Below, piece by piece: positions 1 through 5,504 of a stretch of DNA of 6,966 nucleotides. The stretch spans positions 1 through 6,966 of the forward strand of contig PMKA01000444.1 in NCBI GenBank assembly GCA_003157575.1, written 5' to 3'. Origin of the DNA: Opitutia bacterium. Lineage in GTDB: Bacteria; Verrucomicrobiota; Verrucomicrobiia; Opitutales; Opitutaceae. Each line of letters opens with the position of its first letter. Position 1 is the first letter of the stretch. The notes under the pieces are model-generated. The model ran no database searches. It was not told the DNA's origin and saw only the letters and a program-made list of their open reading frames with translations. A program made the position numbers and the translations under genes.

Positions 1-821
1 AGGCTGTACCATTGCATGCCGGCAAGGGAAACGAAGCGCCTGGCGTTCGGATCGAGAAGAACGGCGAGCGCGTGAGCGGCGAGCGGCGGCTGGTTGAACG
101 TGCCGAGCATGATCGCGCCGTGCATTCCCTCCTTTTCAAAGAGCGGGCCGAGGTAGTCGCGGATGAAGCTCAGATACTGGGCAGCAGTCCAGTCGCAGGA
201 CGGGTAATTGGTCAGGGTGCCGGGTTCGTTCTGCACTGCCACCGCCTCCATGGGCAGGCCGTGCTGCCGGTAGGCTTGAATGAACTTGAGCAGGTAGAGC
301 GCATAAGCCCGGTAGGTCTTCGGGTCGTCGAGGAATACGCCCGAGTCGAAGGTCCGGTTGTCCTTCATCCAGGTCGGCGGGGTCCAGGCCGACGCCCACA
401 GACGGAGCTTCGGCTGTATGGACATCGCCTCCTTGATGTAAGGGATAAGCCTGATCTCGTCGCGCCCGATGGAGAAATGCTCCATCTCGTAATCGAACGG
501 AGTCTCATCCAGGGTGTAGCGATCGAGCGCGTAATCGTTCGCGCCAATGGGCACGCGGCAGATGGAAAAACCGAGGCCGTCCACCGGATCGAAGATTCGG
601 CGCATGACCGCACGACGTTCTTCCCGGCCCAGCACCGAGAGCGCCTCCCAGCCCTTCTCATTGAAGCAGCCGCCGAAGCCTTCGATGGTCTGGCGGCTCC
701 TGTCGAGGTGGACGGTGATGTCAGGCACGACGGCGCCGGCGTCGGCGACCGGATGCACAACAAAGAAGGAATCCGCAGTCGAAATATAGACGGAAGCCCT
801 GGCGGCTGATGGTGCGTTCAT
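1..821 (-). CDS. Glycoside hydrolase family 30 enzyme (glucosylceramidase-like), C-terminus missing
   Basis: Reading leftward from an ATG at 821-819 gives 273 codons with no stop before the window edge. Family features are visible: VYISTA at residues 11-16, QTIEGFGG at 44-51, RVPIGANDY at 89-97, HFSIGRDE at 115-122, WASAWTPPTWMK at 142-153, and QNEPG at 197-201. E199 lies where clan GH-A enzymes carry the acid/base glutamate. The nucleophile glutamate, usually about 100 residues later, falls outside the window. Known members cleave beta-linked glucosides, glucans or xylans by a retaining mechanism; the substrate here cannot be told. The start is the first ATG after an in-frame TGA about 66 bp upstream, and no Shine-Dalgarno sequence precedes it. 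The N-terminus (MNAPSAARAS) does not look like a signal peptide, so a cytoplasmic enzyme, or unusual export, is possible. The family call is firm; the exact activity is not. Confidence 0.9.
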   Translation of the reverse strand, partial: MNAPSAARASVYISTADSFFVVHPVADAGAVVPDITVHLDRSRQTIEGFGGCFNEKGWEALSVLGREERRAVMRRIFDPVDGLGFSICRVPIGANDYALDRYTLDETPFDYEMEHFSIGRDEIRLIPYIKEAMSIQPKLRLWASAWTPPTWMKDNRTFDSGVFLDDPKTYRAYALYLLKFIQAYRQHGLPMEAVAVQNEPGTLTNYPSCDWTAAQYLSFIRDYLGPLFEKEGMHGAIMLGTFNQPPLAAHALAVLLDPNARRFVSLAGMQWYS

Positions 822-1139
822 CGATGGCGCGGCACTACTTTGCCAATGCAGCTGGTATGTTTGGAGAGAAGGGATTTGGAATCACTTTCCTATCGGGCGG
901 CGACACAACCAGATCCATATCCTCCAGCCTGGCGAACGCGTAGCCCATGAAGGCAGGATGACTGGGTGCGGACGGGAGGCAAGCGCGCTTCCGTCTGCCG
1001 AGACGACGCACGGCCGATGCCTGGCGCGCCCCGTGCGCAGCTGTCGGCAACAGGCTTGGCGAGGGCAGGTTATCGCGGCACACGACCTTCTGGGTTCGGC
1101 TGTTCTTCGGACTGCCAAGTCCAATAGTAAGCGAGTACT
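822..1139. other. Intergenic region without a convincing gene
   Basis: This 318-bp gap separates the GH30 start from the lipoprotein stop. Open frames cross it on both strands (about 108 codons each), but their products are arginine/proline/serine-rich, match nothing I recognise and overlap the lipoprotein gene, so I do not call them. The GH30 promoter should lie here, but I see no clear -35/-10 pair. The only structure is an imperfect stem-loop, listed separately. Confidence 0.6.
996..1049. repeat. Imperfect stem-loop in the intergenic region
   Basis: The arm TGCCGAGACGACGCACGG at 996-1013 and the arm CCGTGCGCAGCTGTCGGCA at 1031-1049 are largely reverse complements. Six bases match at the outer end and seven at the inner end, with mismatches between. 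The loop is about 17 nt and G+C-rich. On the minus strand it lies roughly 90-145 nt past the lipoprotein stop, but no U-tract follows, so a standard intrinsic terminator is not supported. It could be a decayed mobile repeat or an RNA structure upstream of the GH30 gene. Confidence 0.4.
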
Positions 1140-1622
1140 TTATTTTTTTGTAGAATACCAAACCTCAAAATCGTTCACGATCGAAGCGTCCGGCGCGACT
1201 TCGCTAATCGCCATCGGAAGCGCAATAATCTCCCCGAGACCAAGTGTCATCATCGTCATCGCATTCGCATCGCCGGCAAACCCGTGAGGGACGATCTTCC
1301 CCCGCATCCGATACCGACAGCAAGCCGCAACAATTTGTCTGCCTTCGGGCGGCGGAGAGCAGCCCGGCGAGTAGAATAGCCTATGATTGGTAAACCTGCT
1401 GTTCGGACCGCTTTTGACGTCCGGAAACCGGAACGCGTCCAGCGCAACTGGCGGCGAGATCTTCTCTTCCTGCAAGGCCGCTCCAAGGTGCTTCTCGATA
1501 TTCTGCCGCGTCGAATCGCTATTCAGAATGCGATATTCGTTGCGCGCCGATGAGAGAATTAGCGCCGACGGAGTGCATGCAGAGACAAAAAACAGGATCG
1601 GAAGTAGCCAAAGTGCTCTCAT
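1140..1622 (-). CDS. Predicted outer-membrane lipoprotein of unknown function
   Basis: The 160-residue product starts MRALWLLPILFFVSAC, a lipoprotein signal with one N-terminal arginine, a hydrophobic core and lipobox V-S-A-C, placing the lipidated cysteine at C16. Threonine follows at +2, not aspartate, so sorting to the outer membrane is likely. The mature part begins with a segment containing STRQNIEKHLG (37-47). This loosely recalls the helix and 'LG' turn of small BamE/SmpA-type lipoproteins. A hydrophobic stretch, TLGLGEIIALPMAI, runs from about 126 to 139. Three further cysteines (C88, C101, C102) could form disulfides in the periplasm. Codon use is more A+T-rich than in the neighbouring genes. 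The ATG at 1622 has only a weak purine stretch upstream. The gene stands alone between two non-coding regions. Lipoprotein status is well supported; the BamE resemblance is weak and no function can be given. Confidence 0.72.
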   Translation of the reverse strand: MRALWLLPILFFVSACTPSALILSSARNEYRILNSDSTRQNIEKHLGAALQEEKISPPVALDAFRFPDVKSGPNSRFTNHRLFYSPGCSPPPEGRQIVAACCRYRMRGKIVPHGFAGDANAMTMMTLGLGEIIALPMAISEVAPDASIVNDFEVWYSTKK

Positions 1623-1807
1623 TCTTTGCCGACCGATTGAGGTGGGGCAGCCGGGCCACGGGCACTAATTGGAAGGCCGACGAATTACCGGCTGTGCCTC
1701 TGGTGGCTGGTTCGCCCGTCCTTTATCATCCGCAATGGAGTCAATAACCCCGAGAAAAGGCGCCGTTATCCAGGCGGGAATCGGCAGGCCTTGCTTCGCT
1801 CGAGACG

Positions 1808-1955
1808 CCTCCGTTCTCTCCGTTCCCTCCTGTAAAATCATGTTTTCAGGCGCAGCCGGTCAACTTCTTCACAGGAGCTCGCAGGGCGCAGAGGAGTCGC
1901 AGAACCGTCATCAACCCCAAACTGTTTTTACAGAAGGCAACGGAGAGAACGGAGG
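1808..1955. repeat. 30-bp inverted repeat (pair A)
   Basis: The arm at 1808-1837 (starting CCTCCGTTCTCTCCGTT and ending CTGTAAAA) is the reverse complement of 1926-1955 (starting TTTTACAG and ending GAGAACGGAGG), with 28 of 30 positions matching. The arms are separated by 88 nt, which include one arm of pair B. Each arm also contains an internal near-repeat of the form ACGGAGA/ACGGAGG. The layout suggests a short non-autonomous mobile element or a conserved intergenic repeat family. I recall similar motifs in Opitutaceae-type genomes, but this was not searched. Confidence 0.8.
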
Positions 1956-1994
1956 GTTGGAGGGCCTCTGCGATCTCTGCGGCCTCCTGTAAAA
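1868..1994. repeat. Second, interleaved inverted repeat (pair B)
   Basis: The arm at 1868-1894 contains ACAGGAG, then CGCAG and CGCAGAGG. Its partner at 1965-1994 reads, on the minus strand, TTTTACAGGAGG followed by CGCAGAGATCGCAGAGG. The three blocks match in order with a 2-nt gap. The arms alternate with pair A in the order A, B, A', B'. The 14-mer CCTCCTGTAAAATC also occurs as a direct repeat at 1826-1839 and 1983-1996, so A and B' end in the same way and the unit may be a duplicated element. Confidence 0.7.
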
Positions 1995-2022
1995 TCCGAT
2001 CGCAGGAACCCACTCAACGAGC

Positions 2023-2078
2023 GCCACTCGCTCACGCTCGCAGCTACTTCTGGGCCACTCGCTCACGCTCGCAGCTAC
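2023..2078. repeat. Two exact 25-bp direct repeats, period 31
   Basis: Positions 2023-2047 and 2054-2078 are identical over 25 bp. Each starts GCCACTCGCTCACGCTCG and ends CAGCTAC, and a 6-nt spacer (TTCTGG) lies between them. Within each unit CGCTCA and CGCTCG form a smaller tandem. They begin 18 bp past the opcA stop codon. With only two units and a 6-nt spacer this is not a CRISPR array. It is best read as an intergenic repeat family or a protein-binding iteron; no function is shown. Confidence 0.85.
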
Positions 2079-2095
2079 ATGTTCGATCCACCCGC

Positions 2096-3082
2096 TTATC
2101 CAAAGATCGCCTCGCCGAGCGCCTCCTCGGCGCTGAGAAGGCCGCTCGTCATCGGCAGAGTCTGCCTGCCGCCGCCGATCGTGCTTTCGCAGTAGGAGCG
2201 CCCCTGCGCAAAATCCGCGCGCCAGAGAAAGCGCCGGCGGTCGTCGTAGGCGAACGCCAGCTCCAACGACGACGTTGTTCCCGGAGAGGTCGTTGAGATT
2301 TCATAGGCCGGTCCGTTTTCACCCGGCGCGCCGCACGCCTTCAGGCGCACACGCGCCCAGTCGAGCAGCACGCGCGCCTCCGCTGCGAACGCGGGCGCCG
2401 CCGCCACCGCGACGGTCCGCAGATCGCGGACGATGACCCGGGGCTCGTAGGCGCTGAGAAACTGTCCGAGCGCCTGGCGGACCGGCAGCAGGCGCGCACA
2501 CGCGAGGTCGCGAAAACCGTCCGGCCTCGGCCAGGCGAAGGTCCGCGCCTCCGGCGTCGAGACTGCGGTGTCGATCAGGAAGCGCTTTGAATTGCGCAGG
2601 AGCCACTGGTAGCCGGCGATGCTGTGCACCTGCGACATGCGATGAACCCAGTAGTAGACCGGCAGGTCCTCCTCGACGATGACCGACACCTGGTCCTCAA
2701 GGTACGCGCGGTGTTCCTGCGGATAGCTCAGGATGACCGCCTCGATGCAGCTCATCTCCCGGCGCGACCTCCCGATGAAACACTCGCTGTAGATTTTCGC
2801 GCGCATCTCCTGGTCCGTGCCACCCTCCGGGCGGGGGCAAAGCACGAGGATTCGGGCGGGATAACGCTGGGTGAAGCGAACCGCGGCGTTGAACTGCGAC
2901 AAGCCGTCCTCGGCCGTCGTCGGCAGCCCCAGGTGCAGAACGAGGTTCATCTGCGCGGCGCGAAACTCCGACGGCGCGCCGGCCCCGTCGCCGGGCTCCC
3001 CCTCCCAAAGCCGGGCCAGGCTCTGCGTGATCCCGCCGACGGAAACCTCCAGGCCGGGAAGAGTGTTGAAGACTGCAGGCAT
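2096..3082 (-). CDS. opcA: Glucose-6-phosphate dehydrogenase assembly protein OpcA
   Basis: The 328-residue product matches the OpcA family. In cyanobacteria OpcA promotes assembly and activation of glucose-6-phosphate dehydrogenase; actinobacteria carry a homologue. Recognisable parts are the N-terminal LPGLEVSVGGITQSLARLW (8-26), a beta-strand segment ARILVLCPRP (76-85), and VSVIVEEDLPVYYW (132-145), the DLP-plus-aromatic core typical of the family. C101 and C112 sit in the central region; cyanobacterial OpcA is redox-controlled, but whether these residues act that way is not shown. The start is an ATG placed where family members begin, with no Shine-Dalgarno motif (upstream ...CTTCGTTCCG). 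It follows zwf by 110 bp on the same strand, so co-transcription and a role in Zwf maturation are the natural reading. Length and both ends look complete. Confidence 0.9.
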   Translation of the reverse strand: MPAVFNTLPGLEVSVGGITQSLARLWEGEPGDGAGAPSEFRAAQMNLVLHLGLPTTAEDGLSQFNAAVRFTQRYPARILVLCPRPEGGTDQEMRAKIYSECFIGRSRREMSCIEAVILSYPQEHRAYLEDQVSVIVEEDLPVYYWVHRMSQVHSIAGYQWLLRNSKRFLIDTAVSTPEARTFAWPRPDGFRDLACARLLPVRQALGQFLSAYEPRVIVRDLRTVAVAAAPAFAAEARVLLDWARVRLKACGAPGENGPAYEISTTSPGTTSSLELAFAYDDRRRFLWRADFAQGRSYCESTIGGGRQTLPMTSGLLSAEEALGEAIFG

Positions 3083-3103
3083 CGGAACGAAGCGACAGGT
3101 TTC

Positions 3104-3140
3104 GGGTGACGGGGGGCGAGTGACGAGTGACGGGGGACAG
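3104..3140. repeat. GTGACG-type short repeats in the zwf-opcA gap
   Basis: GTGACG occurs at 3106-3111, 3120-3125 and 3127-3132, two of the copies followed by runs of G. On the coding (minus) strand this reads as repeated CGTCAC units between the zwf stop and the opcA start. The G-runs and C-runs could slow transcription or translation through the operon, or the tract may simply be an intergenic repeat. There is no clear stem-loop with a U-tract, so I do not call a terminator here. Confidence 0.6.
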
Positions 3141-3192
3141 GGAGCGGAGAGAAGAGGCAGCCGTCCTTGTTACTTTCGCGGCGGCGCCGGGC

Positions 3193-4722
3193 TCAGGGTT
3201 TTCTCCATTCGTGTCCTCGCAACGCAAGCAGGGCATCGGCCGATTTCGGACCCCACGAGCCGGCGGGATAATCTTCCAGCCCCTCCCGCCGCTGCGCCTG
3301 CCAGCGATCCAGCACCGGCGATATAAACCGCCACGACGCCTCCGTCTCGTCGCCGCGGATGAAGAGCGTGCCGTCGCCGACCATCGCGTCGAGCACCAGG
3401 CGCTCGTACGCCTCCGGCGTGTTCGAGCCAAACGTCGTCGCGTACCTGAAATGCATCTTCACGGGCTGCATGCGCGTTTCGAGGCCCGGGATCTTGGCGT
3501 TGAGCAGCACGGTGCTCCCCTCGTCGGGCTGGATCTGGAAGGCGAGTATGTTCGCGGCCAGATCGAATTTCCCGTCCTGGGCAAAGAGCGTGCCCGGCGG
3601 ACACTTGAACTGGATGGCGATCTCCGAAACGCGGCGGGCCATGCGCTTGCCCGAACGCAGGTAGAACGGCACACCCGCCCACCGCCAGTTGTTGATGAAA
3701 ATGCGCAGGGCCGCATACGTCTCCGTCGTCGAGTCCGCGTTGATGCCCGGTTCCTCCCGGTAGCCCGGCGCGGCCCGCCCGTCCGCCAGGCCGCCGGCAT
3801 ATTGCCCGCGCGCCACGTCGACGGCCGCCAGCGGCTGGATCGCGCGGAGGAGTTTCACCTTTTCATCGCGGATCGCCTCGGTGTCGAGCGACACGGGCGG
3901 CTCCATCGCCGTGAGGGCCAGGAGCTGCATCGCATGATTCTGGATCATGTCGCGCAGGCAGCCGCTTTGCTCGTAGTAGCCGGCGCGCGACCCAACGCCG
4001 CCGTCCTCCGCCACTGTGATCTGCACGCACTCGACGAAATTGCGGTTCCACAGCGGCTCGAAGATCGCGTTGGCGAACCTCTGGACGAGGAGATCCTGCA
4101 CCGTCTCCTTCCCGAGATAGTGATCGATGCGGAAGACCTGCGACTCCTGCAGCACCCCGGCGATGATCCGGTTGAGCTCGCGCGCGGAGGCGAGATCGCG
4201 CCCAAACGGCTTCTCGATGATGACCTTTGACTGAAGCGGCGAACCGGCATGACGACCCGCCAGCCCCGACGCGCCAAGGTTTTCGATGATCGGCCGGAAC
4301 GCCGCGGGCGGAGTGGAGATGTAAAAGAGCGACTGAAGCTCCCGACCCGAGTCCGCCTCGAGTTTCTGGATGAGCGCGTGAAGCCGGTCGAACGCGGCTC
4401 GCTCGTCGTAGCCGCCCGCGACATACACCGTGTTCCGCGCCACCCTGCTCCAGGCGCCCGGATCCGGCTCCCGCCGCGAGAACTCCTTGACTGCAGCCTC
4501 GGCGTGTCCGCGGAATTCCGCGTCCGGGAGCGGCTTGCGGCCGAAGCCGACAAGGTGGAAATCGGGCGGCAGCAGGTTGTCGTGGCTGAGGTTGTAGATT
4601 GCCGGAAGCAGCTTGCGCGCCGTCAGGTCGCCCGACGCGCCGAAGATGACGACGACCGTCGCAGGGGCGCCGCGGTACTTGCTCAATCCTTGCAGGAACG
4701 GGTGACGGGAATGATCGGACAT
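3193..4722 (-). CDS. zwf: Glucose-6-phosphate 1-dehydrogenase
   Basis: The 509-residue enzyme oxidises glucose-6-phosphate to 6-phosphoglucono-delta-lactone with NADP+ (or NAD+). This is the entry step of the oxidative pentose phosphate and Entner-Doudoroff pathways, in the cytoplasm. The nucleotide-binding motif GASGDLTARK lies at 28-37, EKPFG at 170-174 and the substrate-binding signature RIDHYLGKE at 198-206. H263, in IQNHAMQ, matches the catalytic histidine, paired in the family with the aspartate of RIDH (D200). The end SWGPKSADALLALRGHEW is the usual C-terminus, so the gene is complete and of normal length. The ATG at 4722 gives a typical N-terminus; upstream (...GAACGCACGCCC) there is no Shine-Dalgarno motif. 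It is followed by opcA on the same strand and preceded by a REP cluster that separates it from yraN. No promoter is clear. Confidence 0.97.
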   Translation of the reverse strand: MSDHSRHPFLQGLSKYRGAPATVVVIFGASGDLTARKLLPAIYNLSHDNLLPPDFHLVGFGRKPLPDAEFRGHAEAAVKEFSRREPDPGAWSRVARNTVYVAGGYDERAAFDRLHALIQKLEADSGRELQSLFYISTPPAAFRPIIENLGASGLAGRHAGSPLQSKVIIEKPFGRDLASARELNRIIAGVLQESQVFRIDHYLGKETVQDLLVQRFANAIFEPLWNRNFVECVQITVAEDGGVGSRAGYYEQSGCLRDMIQNHAMQLLALTAMEPPVSLDTEAIRDEKVKLLRAIQPLAAVDVARGQYAGGLADGRAAPGYREEPGINADSTTETYAALRIFINNWRWAGVPFYLRSGKRMARRVSEIAIQFKCPPGTLFAQDGKFDLAANILAFQIQPDEGSTVLLNAKIPGLETRMQPVKMHFRYATTFGSNTPEAYERLVLDAMVGDGTLFIRGDETEASWRFISPVLDRWQAQRREGLEDYPAGSWGPKSADALLALRGHEWRKP

Positions 4723-4939
4723 GGGCGTGCGTTCAGTATTGGGAGCAACCGGCGAAAGTCAAAGGAGCCTGCCGGCAAAGCCGTATCCATTCAAATTGTA
4801 GGAGCCTGCTTGCAGGCGAAAATGAGATCGCTTGCGAGCAAGCTCCTGCAACCCGGCCATCCCCGGGGGAATCGCCTGCAAGCAGGCTCCTACAAAGGCG
4901 GACGGGCGCGGCAAGACCGCACCCCTAGGGAAACCGCTC
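4723..4939. other. Intergenic region between yraN and zwf, filled by REP-like repeats
   Basis: This 217-bp gap lies downstream of yraN and upstream of zwf, both on the minus strand. It is largely made of REP-like hairpins (main cluster 4796-4895), plus partial copies at 4763-4772 (AGGAGCCTGC) and at the yraN stop. About 70 bp between the cluster and the zwf ATG remain for a zwf promoter; I see no convincing -35/-10 boxes there. Confidence 0.65.
4796..4895. repeat. REP cluster: three hairpin units, outer two forming a perfect 24-bp inverted repeat
   Basis: Positions 4796-4819 and 4872-4895 are perfect reverse complements over 24 bp, 52 nt apart. Each arm holds its own hairpin, GCCTGC-TT-GCAGGC, after the leader GTAGGA. 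A third unit, on the minus strand from 4851 to 4828, differs from the outer units at 4 of 24 positions. Its stem is GCTTGC-GA-GCAAGC (4830-4843), so a C:G pair has become T:A and the stem is kept. A CCCCGGGGG tract (4861-4869) sits between units two and three. The leader GTAGGAGC plus hairpin is the form of REP elements known from Pseudomonas and others, which are spread by RAYT (REP-associated tyrosine) transposases. No such gene is in this window. Lying after yraN and before zwf, the cluster may also protect or end the yraN transcript. Confidence 0.88.
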
Positions 4940-4943
4940 CTAC
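4931..4943 (-). repeat. Partial REP leader overlapping the yraN stop codon
   Basis: On the minus strand the yraN end reads CTG CGG TAG GAG CGG TTT. The octamer GTAGGAGC at 4943-4936 is the same leader that opens the REP units 41 bp further on, and its TAG is the stop codon (4942-4940). The hairpin part is not conserved after it. It may be a decayed REP that supplied the present stop codon, or chance similarity of eight bases. Confidence 0.45.
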
Positions 4944-5422
4944 CGCAGGACGTGATAACCTTTCGGGAACAGATGGACGTTCTGAAAATGCAGCACCTGT
5001 GGCGGAGTGTTCCCCGCCAGAATGACCTCCGCGACGTCGAACCGGAAGGTGGGCGGCCTGAACTGGAGCTGCGTGAGATAGGCGTGGATGGCCCTGCGCA
5101 GCGCGCGCTTCTTCCGGAGGTCCACGGCAAAGAAGCCCGGCACGAGCGCATCGGCCGGGCGGGTCTTCACCTCGACAAACACGAGCACGTCGTGATCGCG
5201 GCAGACGATGTCGATCTCCTCGCGGCGTTCGAGGGGATTGCGCCAGTTCCGGACCACAATCTCGTAGCCCAGGCGGCCGCGGAGGAATTCGGCGGCAATC
5301 CGTTCGCCTTCCGCGCCGCGTACGGCGGCCGGGCCGCCCGCAGGTCCGCCTCGTGACAGGAGCCGTTGAAGCCAGGGAAACATAAAGACGGGCGCCGCCG
5401 GGGTTGTTTTGCGGCGATGCAC
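4940..5422 (-). CDS. yraN: YraN / UPF0102 family endonuclease-like protein
   Basis: The 160-residue product has the UPF0102 core: GERIAAEFLRGRLGYEIVVRNWR (39-61), EEIDIVCRD (68-76), LVFVEVKTR (80-88), then KKRALRRAIHAYL and a late FRFDVAEVIL strand. D71 with E84-V-K86 fits the PD-(D/E)xK nuclease-type fold assigned to the family. The cellular role of this family is not settled. The glycine usual in the 'GEID' motif is glutamate here (E68), but the acidic and lysine residues are kept. The longest reading uses GTG at 5422. An ATG at 5383 (residue 14, MFPWLQRLL) is an equally plausible start, since the first 13 residues are not family-like; only GAGAAAG near the GTG resembles a ribosome binding site. 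The stop lies within a REP-like leader. Divergent from the ATPase gene. Confidence 0.85.
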   Translation of the reverse strand: MHRRKTTPAAPVFMFPWLQRLLSRGGPAGGPAAVRGAEGERIAAEFLRGRLGYEIVVRNWRNPLERREEIDIVCRDHDVLVFVEVKTRPADALVPGFFAVDLRKKRALRRAIHAYLTQLQFRPPTFRFDVAEVILAGNTPPQVLHFQNVHLFPKGYHVLR

Positions 5423-5504
5423 CGATCTTTCTCATTGCGGGCCGCAGGCGGTCGTGGCAATTCCAGAATCCAACCATCTGCCAGCGGCGCCCGATTCTTT
5501 CCTT
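5423..5504. promoter_or_regulatory. Short divergent intergenic region, probable promoters for yraN and the ATPase gene
   Basis: These 82 bp separate two genes that read away from each other, so promoters for both probably lie here or overlap the gene starts. If yraN starts at the internal ATG the gap widens to 121 bp. An 11-bp palindrome, TGCGGGCCGCA (5436-5446), is present and could bind a regulator. I found no good -35/-10 match on either strand, so the promoter role is inferred from gene orientation only. Confidence 0.4.

Larger units (their letters stand above)
1623..2095. other. Repeat-rich intergenic region
   Basis: This 473-bp stretch lies between the opcA stop and the lipoprotein start. 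Open frames on the plus strand (for example 1669-1992) translate through the repeats and look accidental. The contents are two interleaved inverted repeats at 1808-1994 and a pair of exact direct repeats at 2023-2078, listed separately. No clear terminator with a U-tract follows opcA, and no clear promoter precedes the lipoprotein gene. Confidence 0.65.

Noticed and set aside
12..809. Long plus-strand open frame (265 codons) opposite the GH30 gene
   Set aside because: The minus-strand frame shows clear GH30 motifs including QNEPG; the plus frame has no recognisable domain and is an antisense shadow of G+C-rich codons.
835..1161. 108-codon minus-strand open frame between the GH30 and lipoprotein genes
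   Set aside because: It overlaps the 3' end of the lipoprotein gene, has a low-complexity R/P/S-rich product and resembles nothing I know; evidence is too weak for a gene call.
1669..1992. 107-codon plus-strand open frame in the repeat-rich gap
   Set aside because: It translates straight through both inverted repeats and appears accidental.
2023..2078. Possible minimal CRISPR array
   Set aside because: Only two units with a 6-nt spacer and no cas genes; spacers are far too short for CRISPR.
3127..4230. 367-codon plus-strand open frame opposite zwf
   Set aside because: It is arginine-rich with no family resemblance and lies opposite strongly conserved zwf codons.
4796..4895. Possible intrinsic terminator for yraN
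   Set aside because: The hairpins are strong but none is followed by a U-tract, and the repeat architecture is better explained by REP units.
4249..5025. 258-codon plus-strand open frame spanning the start of zwf, the REP cluster and the end of yraN
   Set aside because: It crosses repeats and two real genes on the other strand and has no recognisable domain.
4890..5477. 195-codon minus-strand open frame over yraN
   Set aside because: It is in another frame from the UPF0102 motifs and its sequence is low-complexity.
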